Positions 50,749-58,762 of a DNA stretch of 64,000 nucleotides are shown piece by piece (position 1 is the first letter of the stretch; each line of letters starts with the position of its first letter). Origin of the DNA: Haloarcula hispanica ATCC 33960 (lineage in GTDB: Archaea; Halobacteriota; Halobacteria; Halobacteriales; Haloarculaceae); assembly GCF_000223905.1 (NCBI RefSeq), contig NC_015948.1, positions 2,108,001 through 2,172,000 of the forward strand, read 5' to 3'. The notes beneath the pieces are model-generated. The model searched no databases. It was not told the origin of the DNA and saw only the letters and a list, made by a program, of their open reading frames with translations. The translations under genes were made by a program, and so were the position numbers.

Positions 50749-51675
50749 ATGGCTGGCACCCCGCCGTCGGAGGCCGAGCCGCTCGCGCTGGAGACTGCCC
50801 GCAGACAGCTCGGTAGCTTCGCCGTCCCCGTCGACCGGACAGACAGGATTCCGCTGTCCGTCGCTGTCGGACGAGTGCTGGCAACAGATGCGACGGCGAA
50901 CAAACCCGTCGAGGAGGCAGGTATCTCGGTCGATGACACCGTCTTCGACCAGGGGCATCAGGTACGGCCCGGTGACGTGGGACTGCTGCGTGCGACCGGC
51001 GTCTCCGAGCTACTCGTCCGCCAGCGACCGCAGGTCGGAATCGTACCGACTGGCGACGACCTCCGAGCGGCTGCCAGCGCGGCCCGCGAGGTCGAGACAG
51101 CGGGGTTCACGCTGGCGCAGTACGCCGACCGGTGGGGCGGGAAAGTGACCTACCGGGACCCCGTCGCCGACGACGCACCGGCGCTCCGGATGGCCGTCCA
51201 GCGCGACCTCACCCGTGATGCGCTCGTCATCACCGGAACCGAGCCGGGGGATACGCTTCGAGAGGTCGTTGCGGACCTCGGCGAAGTGTTCACCGACTAC
51301 GTCGATATCGACCCCGGCCAGCGGACGGGAGTCGCCGTCGTCGAGGACCGCCCGGTCCTGCTGTTGCCGGAGTCGCCGAGTGCAGCCCGCGTCGGCGCGG
51401 TACAACTCCTTCGTCCGCTACTGAAGGCGTTTGCCGATGCACCGCTGTCGGATCACCCCCACCAATCAGCCTCACTGAGCGACGGGGTAGACAGCCCTGC
51501 ATCCGTCCGTTCGTTCGTGCCGGTCACCGTGACCGACGGGACAGCGGCGCCACTGCCGGGCGCTGACCTTGCCACGGCGACCCGAGCCGACGGCTGGGTA
51601 TCCGTGCCTGCAGACGAAACTGGTATCGATGCCGGAACGACTGTCACCGTGGAAAACTGGGACTACCTCCCCTGA
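50749..51675 (+). CDS. Shortened MoeA-like protein
   Basis: A 308-residue relative of molybdopterin molybdotransferase MoeA (normally about 400). Recognisable parts are the start LALETARRQLGSFAVPVDRTDRIPLSVAVGRVLATDATA, VGIVPTGDDL (domain III) and a C-terminal beta domain. The family's DGYA motif and most of domain II are missing: after ATANKPVEEAGISVDD the sequence jumps to VFDQGHQVRPGDVGLLRATG. Catalytic insertion of molybdate is therefore doubtful. GTTTTTGCC at 50719-50727 supports the ATG. Its 3' end overlaps the convergent HAD gene by 13 nt. Confidence 0.8.
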   Translation: MAGTPPSEAEPLALETARRQLGSFAVPVDRTDRIPLSVAVGRVLATDATANKPVEEAGISVDDTVFDQGHQVRPGDVGLLRATGVSELLVRQRPQVGIVPTGDDLRAAASAAREVETAGFTLAQYADRWGGKVTYRDPVADDAPALRMAVQRDLTRDALVITGTEPGDTLREVVADLGEVFTDYVDIDPGQRTGVAVVEDRPVLLLPESPSAARVGAVQLLRPLLKAFADAPLSDHPHQSASLSDGVDSPASVRSFVPVTVTDGTAAPLPGADLATATRADGWVSVPADETGIDAGTTVTVENWDYLP

Positions 51676-52310
51676 GACGACGCCAGATCGAGCAGCGAGG
51701 CGACGCGCCTGTCGCCGCGCACGCACCGACCCATCTCCGCCGGGGACCGCCGACCGACGTGGACCCCGTCGAGGCCCGCGTTCCACGCCGCGCCGATGTC
51801 TGACGGGTTGTCGCCGGCGAGCACGCCGCGGTGGCCGTTGTACCAGACGTCCATCTCCCGCATCGCCAGTTCCACCGGCTTCGGGTCGGGCTTCCAGCCG
51901 ATGTCGTCGTCACAGCAGACGACCGTCTCGAACCAGTCTGCGATGTCGAGGTGATCGAGCACCGGTTCGGTGAGGTACTGCTGGCAGTGCGTGACCAGTC
52001 CGACCGGTGTATCGAGGGTGGCGAGGAACGCCTCGGCGTCGTCGTAGAGATACGTCGCCTCGGCCCGGGAAATGGGATCTTCCTCCTCGTGGAACAGCCG
52101 CCAGAACTCCTGCTGGTCGACATCGCGCTCTGCGAGTGTCTGCGACCGTGTTCCACCGAAACCGTACCAGAGCGCATCCCGCTCCCGGTCCGTGAACTCG
52201 ACGCCGAGGCGGTCGCCGACGGCACCCATCACTTTCCGGGGGTAGGCTGGCTCGATATCGACGAGCGTCCCGTCGAGGTCGAACAGCCAGAAATCATAGT
52301 CGGTGGTCAT
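51663..52310 (-). CDS. HAD-superfamily hydrolase
   Basis: A 215-residue HAD phosphatase with motif I FDLDGTLVD at residues 10-18, a helical cap (about 20-95), motif II VTHCQQ, motif III the Lys in GWKPDPKPVELAMRE, and motif IV LAGDNPSDIGAAWNAGLDGV. The layout resembles phosphoglycolate phosphatase/GS-like HADs; substrate unknown. CTTTATTAG at about 52341-52349 (minus strand) supports a near-leaderless start at 52310. Confidence 0.93.
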   Translation of the reverse strand: MTTDYDFWLFDLDGTLVDIEPAYPRKVMGAVGDRLGVEFTDRERDALWYGFGGTRSQTLAERDVDQQEFWRLFHEEEDPISRAEATYLYDDAEAFLATLDTPVGLVTHCQQYLTEPVLDHLDIADWFETVVCCDDDIGWKPDPKPVELAMREMDVWYNGHRGVLAGDNPSDIGAAWNAGLDGVHVGRRSPAEMGRCVRGDRRVASLLDLASSQGR

Positions 52311-52369
52311 GAGGGGTGATTTTATTGGGGATTTTCTAATAAAGTCTTTCGGGCCCTACGACTAGTTTT

Positions 52370-52407
52370 GCTGCGTATAACACCGCTGTAAACACTGACT
52401 ACGCAGC
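52370..52407. repeat. Inverted repeat GCTGCGTA ... TACGCAGC
   Basis: An 8-bp perfect dyad with a 22-nt loop between the LWR-salt gene (its stop is at 52419) and the HAD gene. On the minus strand it comes right after the LWR-salt stop and could be its terminator hairpin. On the plus strand it is followed by T-rich TTTCTTTTC. No other function is evident. Confidence 0.45.
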
Positions 52408-52418
52408 GACGTTTCTTT

Positions 52419-52844
52419 TCACGCCACACGGATCGAACTGCCGAGGTACTTGTTGAGCACTTCGCTGACCGAATCAGCGTTGAACAGGGCCAGGTCGTCG
52501 GCGATTTCGGCTTGTAGCGCGTCGAGGTACGCCTCCTCGGTCCGGAGTTCACGGAACGACGCCGAGACGACCGGGCAGCCGAGTTCGTCCTCGACAAGCC
52601 GACGGAAGTGCGGTTCGTCGGCCAGTTCGCCCCGCCAGAGCGTGTCCCGGAAGAACAGCCAGCCGCCGGTCCCCGGGGTGTCGGCCGCTCGATACAGCGT
52701 CGTCTCGAACCGGTCGGGGTCAGTCCACAGCCCATCCGCGTCCGGCTCCAGCCGGATTTCGACCCGAAAGACGTACCGTGCGGTCGCCCCCTCGGGGTCG
52801 GTCGGCCGGAGCGACGCGAGTCCATCGGCGGTGTCCACGGTCAC
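52419..52844 (-). CDS. LWR-salt protein
   Basis: A 141-residue acidic protein of the haloarchaeal LWR-salt family, named after the conserved LWR found here in FFRDTLWRGELADEPHFRRLVEDELG (residues about 65-90). The C-terminal NKYLGSSIRVA is also typical. Function unknown. It lies 4 nt downstream of the pterin dehydratase gene on the same strand, so they share an operon. Confidence 0.88.
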   Translation of the reverse strand: MTVDTADGLASLRPTDPEGATARYVFRVEIRLEPDADGLWTDPDRFETTLYRAADTPGTGGWLFFRDTLWRGELADEPHFRRLVEDELGCPVVSASFRELRTEEAYLDALQAEIADDLALFNADSVSEVLNKYLGSSIRVA

Positions 52845-52848
52845 ACCG

Positions 52849-53127
52849 TCAGTCGTGGATGCCGTTCAGCCGCTCGGCGAGATCGATGTCGTTCTCGGTG
52901 ATGCCACCGGCGTCGTGGGTCGTGAGTCGGACTTCGACCTCGCCCCAGCGGATGGTCATCTCCGGGTGATGCCACGCGTCTTCGGCGAGGCCAGCGGCGG
53001 CGCTCAGAAAGCCCGACGCGTCCAGATAGCCGTCGAACTCGAAGACGCGAACGATTTCGTCGCCGTCGCGGGTCCACTCCTCGGGTAGCCGGTCGCTAAT
53101 CTCTGCATCAGAGAGCAGGTCTGCCAT
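52849..53127 (-). CDS. Pterin-4-alpha-carbinolamine dehydratase
   Basis: A 92-residue PCD/DCoH-type enzyme that dehydrates 4a-hydroxytetrahydropterins. The active-site motif is DAWHHPEMTIRWGEVEVRLTTHDAGGIT, with the three histidines of the family (the HHP pair and the His of TTHD). The start at 53127 (MADLLSDAEISDRLPEEW) matches the family; the open frame to 53154 adds nothing. Its neighbours are hemA upstream and the LWR-salt gene downstream. In haloarchaea the pterin substrate is not established. Confidence 0.92.
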   Translation of the reverse strand: MADLLSDAEISDRLPEEWTRDGDEIVRVFEFDGYLDASGFLSAAAGLAEDAWHHPEMTIRWGEVEVRLTTHDAGGITENDIDLAERLNGIHD

Positions 53128-53168
53128 ATCGGCTACGTCGGGCGGCGTGGGCAAAAAGGTGGGCGTGG

Positions 53169-54515
53169 TCAGTCGTCAGAGAGTCGGTCGAGCATCGCGT
53201 TCGGGATCTCGTCGCGCATGCCGTCGGGGATGTCGTCGACCGACATGCCCTGGGTGAACTCGGGCGGGGTGGCCTGGTCCGGGCCGCCGAAGTCCGGGTC
53301 GAACAACTGGAGCGCCGTATGAATCGTCGACCAGTCGTCCTCCTCCGCGGCGTCGCGCAGGCTCTTGGTCGGCGCGGCGAGGATCTGCGAGACGATGGCG
53401 TCGGCCATCGCTTCGACGACTTCCGCCTGGTCATCGTCGAAGTCAGCCGCCGAGAGCGCGCTGTTTATCTCGGCCGCCTTGACCTGTTCGGCGCTCTCGT
53501 ACATCGTCGAGATGACTCTGTCGGCGCGTTTGCGCTTGTACTGCGTGAGCAGGCGGTCGAACTCCTCGTCGACGATGCGTTCGACTGCCTCGGCGGCTCG
53601 CTGCCGCTTGTTCCGCGTTTCGGCGGTCACCGACTCCAGCGCGTCGAGGTCGTACACCGTCACCGACGGGAGTCGGTCCGCGCCGGCCGGAACGTCACGC
53701 GGCTGGGCAATATCGACGATAGATACGTCACCGGCATCGCTGAAGGTCCCGATATCGAACACCTGGTCGCCGCTCCCCGTCGCCGAGATGACGGCACTGG
53801 CCTCGGAAACGGCCGCTTCGATGCCGTCGAGCGCAACCGCACTGGCGTCGATGTCGACCGATTCGGCGACGTGCTCCGCATGTGGCACTGTCCGATTAGC
53901 CACGAGCAGCCGGTCTACCTCCTCGCTGAGCGCATCCGCAGCGAGTTGGCCCATCTCGCCGGCACCGACGACGAGCGCTGTCCCGTCAGTCAGCGAACTC
54001 TCCTGTTTGAGCAAGCGAACCGCGGCGGAGGCAATCGAGACGACACCCTCGTTGATCTTCGTCTCCGTGCGGGCGCGCTCGCCGACGTGAATCGCTTTCG
54101 TGACACCGTCTTCCAGCATCGGCCCGATGCCGCCAACGCCGCGGGCTGTCTCGTAGGCGGTCCGGAGCTGGCCGAGGATCTGGTCCTCGCCCAGCACAAT
54201 CGATTCGAGCCCGGCGGCTACCCGGAGCAAGTGACGGAGGCTCTCCTCGTGACCCATCTCGACGACGACATCTTCGGGCACGGCGCGGGTGAACAGTTCG
54301 AGCGCGTCGAGCCCGTCCGCGTGATCAGAGACGACGACGTACCCCTCGGTACGGTTACACGTCTGTAGCGCAATCGCCTCTTCGACCTCTGGGTTGGCGA
54401 GCAGGGATTCGACGGCGTGGCGCTCGCTGTCCGCCGCAGCGGTCTCTAATTGGTCGACGCTTGCGCGTTCATGGGAGATACAGACCCCAACGATTGCACC
54501 AGTGTCCCCTCTCAC
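53169..54515 (-). CDS. hemA: Glutamyl-tRNA reductase
   Basis: NADPH-dependent reduction of glutamyl-tRNA to glutamate-1-semialdehyde, the first committed step of tetrapyrrole synthesis. The 448 residues show GVCISHERASVDQLE, the catalytic Cys in ALQTCNRTEGYVV, ESIVLGEDQILGQLRTAY, the Rossmann motif ALVVGAGEMGQLAADAL, and the C-terminal dimerisation helices. It overlaps the precorrin-2 dehydrogenase gene by 4 nt. The acidic tail after about residue 400 is a haloarchaeal extension. Confidence 0.97.
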   Translation of the reverse strand: MRGDTGAIVGVCISHERASVDQLETAAADSERHAVESLLANPEVEEAIALQTCNRTEGYVVVSDHADGLDALELFTRAVPEDVVVEMGHEESLRHLLRVAAGLESIVLGEDQILGQLRTAYETARGVGGIGPMLEDGVTKAIHVGERARTETKINEGVVSIASAAVRLLKQESSLTDGTALVVGAGEMGQLAADALSEEVDRLLVANRTVPHAEHVAESVDIDASAVALDGIEAAVSEASAVISATGSGDQVFDIGTFSDAGDVSIVDIAQPRDVPAGADRLPSVTVYDLDALESVTAETRNKRQRAAEAVERIVDEEFDRLLTQYKRKRADRVISTMYESAEQVKAAEINSALSAADFDDDQAEVVEAMADAIVSQILAAPTKSLRDAAEEDDWSTIHTALQLFDPDFGGPDQATPPEFTQGMSVDDIPDGMRDEIPNAMLDRLSDD

Positions 54516-55159
54516 GTTTGATCACCAGGTAACTCTCCGATCACGTCTCTAGCTACTTGCTCTCCCTTGTACCTGCCACTATCTAAAGCCTTCCAAACTT
54601 CCCGTGACCTGACAACGAGTCTAACGGCGTCACGTCGTTCGGCCGGCGGGACGCCCCGGTCGCGCAGGTCCTCACGGAGGTCACCAACGAGTTCCGCCAT
54701 CAGACCGGCGTTTCCGAACTCGTCTTCGAAACGCTCGCGGAGGTGTTTCGACAGCGCCGGCGCGCGCCCGCCGGTCGCAATCGCCAGCGTCACCGGGTCG
54801 TCCCGCACTGTCGCCGGGACGACGACATTGCCGAACGACTGGTCACCGTGGTCGTCGGCACGGTTGACGAGCGCGCCGTGCTCCTCGGCAACCGCGGTGA
54901 AGGCGTCGTTCAGGGCCGAGTCGTCCGTCGCGGCGACGACCAGTGCCGGGTCGGTCCGCTCGACCCATTCTTCGGCATCCTCGGGGTCCGGGGCGGCCCG
55001 GACCTTTTCGGCGTCCGCGAACGCCCGGTCGGCGAACTCGGGACTGAGGACGACGACGCTCGCCTCCGTGGCGAACGTTCGGGCCTTGCGCGCACCGACC
55101 GGACCGCCGCCGACGACGAGCACTGTCTCGCCCTCGAAGTCGTGCATGAGCGGAATCAT
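54512..55159 (-). CDS. Precorrin-2 dehydrogenase / sirohydrochlorin ferrochelatase
   Basis: A 215-residue Met8p/CysG-N-type enzyme. It oxidises precorrin-2 to sirohydrochlorin with NAD and may insert iron. The NAD-binding motif GETVLVVGGGPVGARKARTF lies near the N-terminus, and SFGNVVVPATVRDDPVTLAIATGGRAPALSKHLRER covers the active site region. It sits between fused ahbA-ahbB upstream and hemA, with a 4-nt overlap into hemA. This gene order places it in the siroheme-dependent heme route. Confidence 0.94.
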   Translation of the reverse strand: MIPLMHDFEGETVLVVGGGPVGARKARTFATEASVVVLSPEFADRAFADAEKVRAAPDPEDAEEWVERTDPALVVAATDDSALNDAFTAVAEEHGALVNRADDHGDQSFGNVVVPATVRDDPVTLAIATGGRAPALSKHLRERFEDEFGNAGLMAELVGDLREDLRDRGVPPAERRDAVRLVVRSREVWKALDSGRYKGEQVARDVIGELPGDQT

Positions 55160-55205
55160 CGGTGCTCCCCTCCTGATCTGGCGCTGCTACACCAAGCGGA
55201 CACGG

Positions 55206-56261
55206 TCACGCCGTCTCTGTGTTCTGCCGCGCTCGTTCGTCCAGCCTGATTCCCGTCTTCTTCAGGATGCGCGTCGAGAACAGCGTGTCCCAGTCGTCCT
55301 CGGACACGTCCCAGTGGTCGGCCATCCGGTCGCGGACCTGCTGGATGCGCTCCTGGCTCTCCGCTTCGCTTCGCCCGTGGGTCATCGCGAAGAAGTTGTA
55401 CGGCCAGACGCCGTCGTGGCGCGGCCGCTCGTAGCAGTGGGTCACGAAGTCGAACTCGGCGATAGCCGGGCCGACCTCGTCGATGACCTCGTCGGGGACG
55501 TCCCAGACGGTCATCCCGTTCTCGCTGTAGCCGAGCGCGTAGTGGTTCGGGATGACCCCGACGCGGCGGACCTTCCCTTCCATGTTGAACCGCTGTATCG
55601 TCTCCAGCACCCAGTCGACGTCGGCGTCGATTTCGTCGGCCACGTCGGCGTAGGGCGTGGCGGTAATCGGCAGGCCGTCCTGGATTTCCAGCACGAGGTC
55701 CAGTTCGTCGGCGGTCAGGGACTGGCTGTCGGTCGGCGTCACGTCCGGCCCCAGGTCCGAACAGTCGATATCTTGCGTCTGTGGCCCCTCGACGGGGAAC
55801 TTCGCGCCGACGTGGAACTCCTGCTGTTTCGGGAGGTTGTACGTCTCCTCGCCGGTTTCGGCCTCGATTTCTGCCAGGACCTCCTCAACCCGGCCTTCCT
55901 CTGCCACCGAGAGGACGAACCACATGTTCAGATGCGGATGTTCGCGTTCGTAGTTGTGCGCGACCTCCGGGTACGCGTTTATCATCTCGGCGTGTTCGTC
56001 GTAGCTGTCCTCGGGGGCGTGAGTTGCGACAAGGGTGGCGGTACCGCCGATAGCTTCGGCGTTGATGAGTGCCCCGAACCGCGTGAGAACGCCCGCGTCG
56101 TCGAGGTCCTGTACACGCGCTAACAGCTCGTCCGCGTCGATGTCGACGCCGTGGTCGGCGAGGGCCGCCGCGGCCGGTTCGAACGGCCGTTCGACGACCG
56201 GGAAGCCGCCCTGGAAGGCGTTCAACACCGCCCGGTCTACCGTCCCGAGGTCTTCGCTCAT
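55206..56261 (-). CDS. Siroheme decarboxylase, AhbA-AhbB fusion
   Basis: A 351-residue protein of two Lrp-like halves. AhbA and AhbB together decarboxylate siroheme to 12,18-didecarboxysiroheme in the alternative heme pathway. Each half has an HTH-like N-terminal part (VDRAVLNAFQGGFPVVERPF; LDLVLEIQDGLPITATPYAD) and a RAM-like part (EVAHNYEREHPHLNMWFVLS; FVTHCYERPRHDGVWPYNFF) holding the family's His/Tyr/Arg substrate residues. In most organisms the two are separate genes. TTTTTATTC at about 56285-56293 (minus strand) supports a leaderless ATG at 56261. Confidence 0.92.
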   Translation of the reverse strand: MSEDLGTVDRAVLNAFQGGFPVVERPFEPAAAALADHGVDIDADELLARVQDLDDAGVLTRFGALINAEAIGGTATLVATHAPEDSYDEHAEMINAYPEVAHNYEREHPHLNMWFVLSVAEEGRVEEVLAEIEAETGEETYNLPKQQEFHVGAKFPVEGPQTQDIDCSDLGPDVTPTDSQSLTADELDLVLEIQDGLPITATPYADVADEIDADVDWVLETIQRFNMEGKVRRVGVIPNHYALGYSENGMTVWDVPDEVIDEVGPAIAEFDFVTHCYERPRHDGVWPYNFFAMTHGRSEAESQERIQQVRDRMADHWDVSEDDWDTLFSTRILKKTGIRLDERARQNTETA

Positions 56262-56361
56262 GCCGAAAGCTGGGGGGCCTGCGAATAAAAACAGTCCGGG
56301 ACAGCCGGTACCATGTCCGGGTCGCCGGAGCGTTTTACCCCCTTGCGCCCCTAACCCGCGC

Positions 56362-56652
56362 GTGGCAATCTCGACAGCCGAGCTGGCGGTCCGGCTGCTG
56401 GTCTACCTGTTTGTCCTGATAGGGGTACCGCTGTGGTTCGTGCTGATGTTCCGGCTCATGGACTACGCCGCACACGATACGCTGGTCGAGCAGTTCAGTG
56501 GTCGACGTAACGGTCGCGACACCGGCCAGCTCAACGCCTACTTCGAACAGGCCGCCGTCGAGGCCACGACCTGTCGTATCTGTGGCGCAGCGAACGGCCC
56601 GGACTACACCTACTGTCACAACTGCCAGGAACGGCTGGCGGCCGGCGACTGA
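56362..56652 (+). CDS. Single-helix membrane protein with C-terminal zinc ribbon
   Basis: A 96-residue protein with one membrane helix (about residues 8-32, LLVYLFVLIGVPLWFVLMF) and a cytoplasmic or external zinc ribbon made of CRICGAANGPDYTYCHNC near the C-terminus. The start is GTG 56362, 28 nt after GTTTTACCCC (56331-56340), indicating a leaderless transcript divergent from the ahb gene. No family is recognised. Confidence 0.75.
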   Translation: MAISTAELAVRLLVYLFVLIGVPLWFVLMFRLMDYAAHDTLVEQFSGRRNGRDTGQLNAYFEQAAVEATTCRICGAANGPDYTYCHNCQERLAAGD

Positions 56653-56739
56653 TACTGTTGGACGTAACTTCGTACAGCTATTCGCAACCCTGGGAGTGGC
56701 GACATTCTTGAAAGGCTTCCGTCCGACAGTACGACGCGG

Positions 56740-57150
56740 TTACTCGCCTTCGACACCGGTTACCGCGTAGCCGGCGTCCTCGATAGCTTCGAGAATGCCG
56801 TCGTGGTCGGCGCTGGCCTCGTAGTAGAACACCAGATCGAAGGAGCCGTTGCGCAGGAGTTGCTGGCACTCCCAGACGAACTCCTCGCCGTCCAGCGTGA
56901 GGCCCTGGTGCTGGTTCGACGCGAACTCGGGGTCGTCGCTGCCGGAGTAAACGTACGTATCCTTCGGGTCCAGGCTCGCGCCTTCGGCGATGAGTTCGCC
57001 GACCTCGATGGTGGCCTGCATCATCTCGATCTCGTCGCTGCCGTCGTACTCCGTGTGGACGACAGCGCCGTTGAGCTGAATCTCGCCGGGCTCAAGCAGT
57101 TGTTTAGTCCGGCGGTAAAGGTCGTCGTCAAGTGCGTCGGCCTCGCTCAT
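56740..57150 (-). CDS. DUF5778-type haloarchaeal protein
   Basis: A 136-residue soluble acidic protein: MSEADALDDDLYRRTKQLLE, GEIQLNGAVVHTEYDGSDEIEMMQATIEVGE, FYYEASADHDGILEAIEDAGYAVTGVEGE. It matches a haloarchaea-restricted family I recall as DUF5778. No catalytic motif. The HxG/DH end resembles ferredoxin-like or heavy-metal-associated folds (DHDGILEAIEDAGYAV) but has no CxxC. Function unknown. Confidence 0.78.
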   Translation of the reverse strand: MSEADALDDDLYRRTKQLLEPGEIQLNGAVVHTEYDGSDEIEMMQATIEVGELIAEGASLDPKDTYVYSGSDDPEFASNQHQGLTLDGEEFVWECQQLLRNGSFDLVFYYEASADHDGILEAIEDAGYAVTGVEGE

Positions 57151-57324
57151 ACCATGCGGTCGGTGTTGCTGTCCCTAAGACACTTCGGATTCCAAACGCT
57201 GGTCGGCTCTACCCGAAGATATTCGGTTCGAGGGGCGGCACAGCGACAGCGGTGGGAACCCACGCGCTGCCGAGTCGCACCGCTCGGTCAGTCGCGAACC
57301 CGTTGAAAAGCGAGCCGGTCTCGC

Positions 57325-57519
57325 TTACAGTCGCGTGAGGTTCTTCGCTCGCGGGCCTTTGTCTGCCTGTTCGATGTCGAATTCGACTTCTTGCCCTTCT
57401 TCTAAGTCCGGGCCGCCGACGTCTTCCATGTGGAAGAACACGTCTTCGTCGGCATCGTCGGTTTCGATGAAACCGTAGCCACCCGTATCGTTGAAGAAGT
57501 CGACAGTGCCTGTCGCCAT
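57325..57519 (-). CDS. cspA: Cold-shock domain protein (second of a tandem pair)
   Basis: A 64-residue single cold-shock domain. [20 protein letters not shown] contains RNP-1 (GYGFI), and [20 protein letters not shown] contains RNP-2. It binds single-stranded nucleic acid and acts as an RNA chaperone. It starts 2 nt after the stop of a nearly identical paralogue, so both are made from one transcript. The only differences are a few residues such as ETDDAD versus DTEDSD. Confidence 0.95.
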   Translation of the reverse strand: MATGTVDFFNDTGGYGFIETDDADEDVFFHMEDVGGPDLEEGQEVEFDIEQADKGPRAKNLTRL

Positions 57520-57521
57520 GG

Positions 57522-57716
57522 TTACAGCCGCGTGAGGTTTTTCGCGCGCGGGCCTTTGTCGGCCTGCTCAATCTCGAATTCCACTTCTTGCCCCTCCTCG
57601 AGGTCAGGACCGTCGATGTCCTCCATGTGGAAGAAGACGTCCTCGTCGGAGTCTTCGGTATCGATGAACCCGTAACCGCCTGTGTCGTTGAAGAAGTCTA
57701 CCGTACCGGTCGCCAT
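57522..57716 (-). CDS. cspA: Cold-shock domain protein (first of a tandem pair)
   Basis: A 64-residue cold-shock domain protein, nearly identical to the one 2 nt downstream (shared GYGFI and DVFFHMED). At DNA level many third positions differ, so the duplication is not recent or has been maintained by selection on protein. TTTTAATATAC at about 57744-57754 (minus strand) is positioned for a near-leaderless start at 57716 and probably serves both genes. Confidence 0.95.
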   Translation of the reverse strand: MATGTVDFFNDTGGYGFIDTEDSDEDVFFHMEDIDGPDLEEGQEVEFEIEQADKGPRAKNLTRL

Positions 57717-57843
57717 TGCAATTTGAACGTTAAGCCGGGGTATATTAAAACTATGCGCATATATTTCGATAGATTAGGTGGGAAATAACTGTACCCAGTC
57801 CCTTCCACAAAGCCCTTATTGAGTGGTTGAAATGTACACAACG

Positions 57844-58758
57844 ATGCTATCGAGGGGGAAGCGACTGGGATATGCGGCCTACGAGCGATTGCTCCAGTGG
57901 GAACTGTCAGGGACGCCCGACCACGTCGCAGTCATTATGGACGGGAACCGAAGATACGCGGAAAAGCAGGGCGCCAAAAAACAGGAAGGCCACAGAGAAG
58001 GAGCCCAAACAACGGAGGCGCTGCTGAACTGGTGTGACGAACTCGGCGTTCGTGAGGTGACGCTGTACACGTTCTCGACGGAAAACTTCGACCGCGACCC
58101 CGAGGAACGCGAACACATCTTCGACCTCGTCGAACAGAAGCTCCGAACATTTGCCGACGCCGACCGGGTCCACGAGGCCGGCGTGTGTATCCGCGCCATC
58201 GGCGAGACAGAGATGCTACCCGACCGGGTCCGAGACGCTGTCGACTACGCTGAAGGGCGAACCGCCCAGTACGACCAGCTCAACCTCAACATCGCGCTGG
58301 CCTACGGCGGCCGGGCCGAACTGCTCGGCGCGGCCCGCAACGTCGCCACTGCCGTCGAAGACGGAACCCTCGACCCGACGGACGTCTCCGCGGAGACTAT
58401 CGAAGCGCGGCTCTACGAGGGGCCGACCCGCGACGTTGATCTCATCGTTCGAACCGGCGGTGACGAACGCACCTCGAACTTCCTGCCGTGGCACGCCAAC
58501 GGCAACGAGGCTGCCACGTTCTTCTGTACGCCCTACTGGCCCGAATTCCGGAAGGTCGACTTCCTGCGAGCGATTCGGACGTACCAGAACCGAGAGCAGT
58601 CCTGGCGGACGACCCGTGCCGAGCGCTCGCTGGCACTGGTTCGTGCCATCGAGCAATCGGAGCTACCGACGGCCAAACGGATGCTCGGGCGATTCCGTGA
58701 CGCGCTCCCGAGTACCGAACGCGAGCAACTCGACGAAGAGTACGACCTCGCGGACTGA
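57844..58758 (+). CDS. uppS: cis-Prenyltransferase (UppS-like), catalytic-motif subunit
   Basis: A 304-residue undecaprenyl/dolichyl diphosphate synthase homologue. It has the catalytic HVAVIMDGNRRYAEKQG (the Asp of MDGN), the substrate-positioning LYTFSTENF, the NIALAYGGRAEL strand, and DLIVRTGGDERTSNFLPW. The C-terminal RRFGG-type motif (RxG) of homomeric bacterial enzymes is absent: the segment reads RTYQNREQSWRTTRAE. A second homologue that has RRFG but no MDGN is encoded convergently 4 nt away. CTTATT at 57815-57820 is centred 27 nt before ATG 57844, which is preferred over GTG 57823 and ATG 57832. It should make the C55-60 lipid carrier for glycosylation. Confidence 0.93.
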   Translation: MLSRGKRLGYAAYERLLQWELSGTPDHVAVIMDGNRRYAEKQGAKKQEGHREGAQTTEALLNWCDELGVREVTLYTFSTENFDRDPEEREHIFDLVEQKLRTFADADRVHEAGVCIRAIGETEMLPDRVRDAVDYAEGRTAQYDQLNLNIALAYGGRAELLGAARNVATAVEDGTLDPTDVSAETIEARLYEGPTRDVDLIVRTGGDERTSNFLPWHANGNEAATFFCTPYWPEFRKVDFLRAIRTYQNREQSWRTTRAERSLALVRAIEQSELPTAKRMLGRFRDALPSTEREQLDEEYDLAD

Positions 58759-58762
58759 CCTC

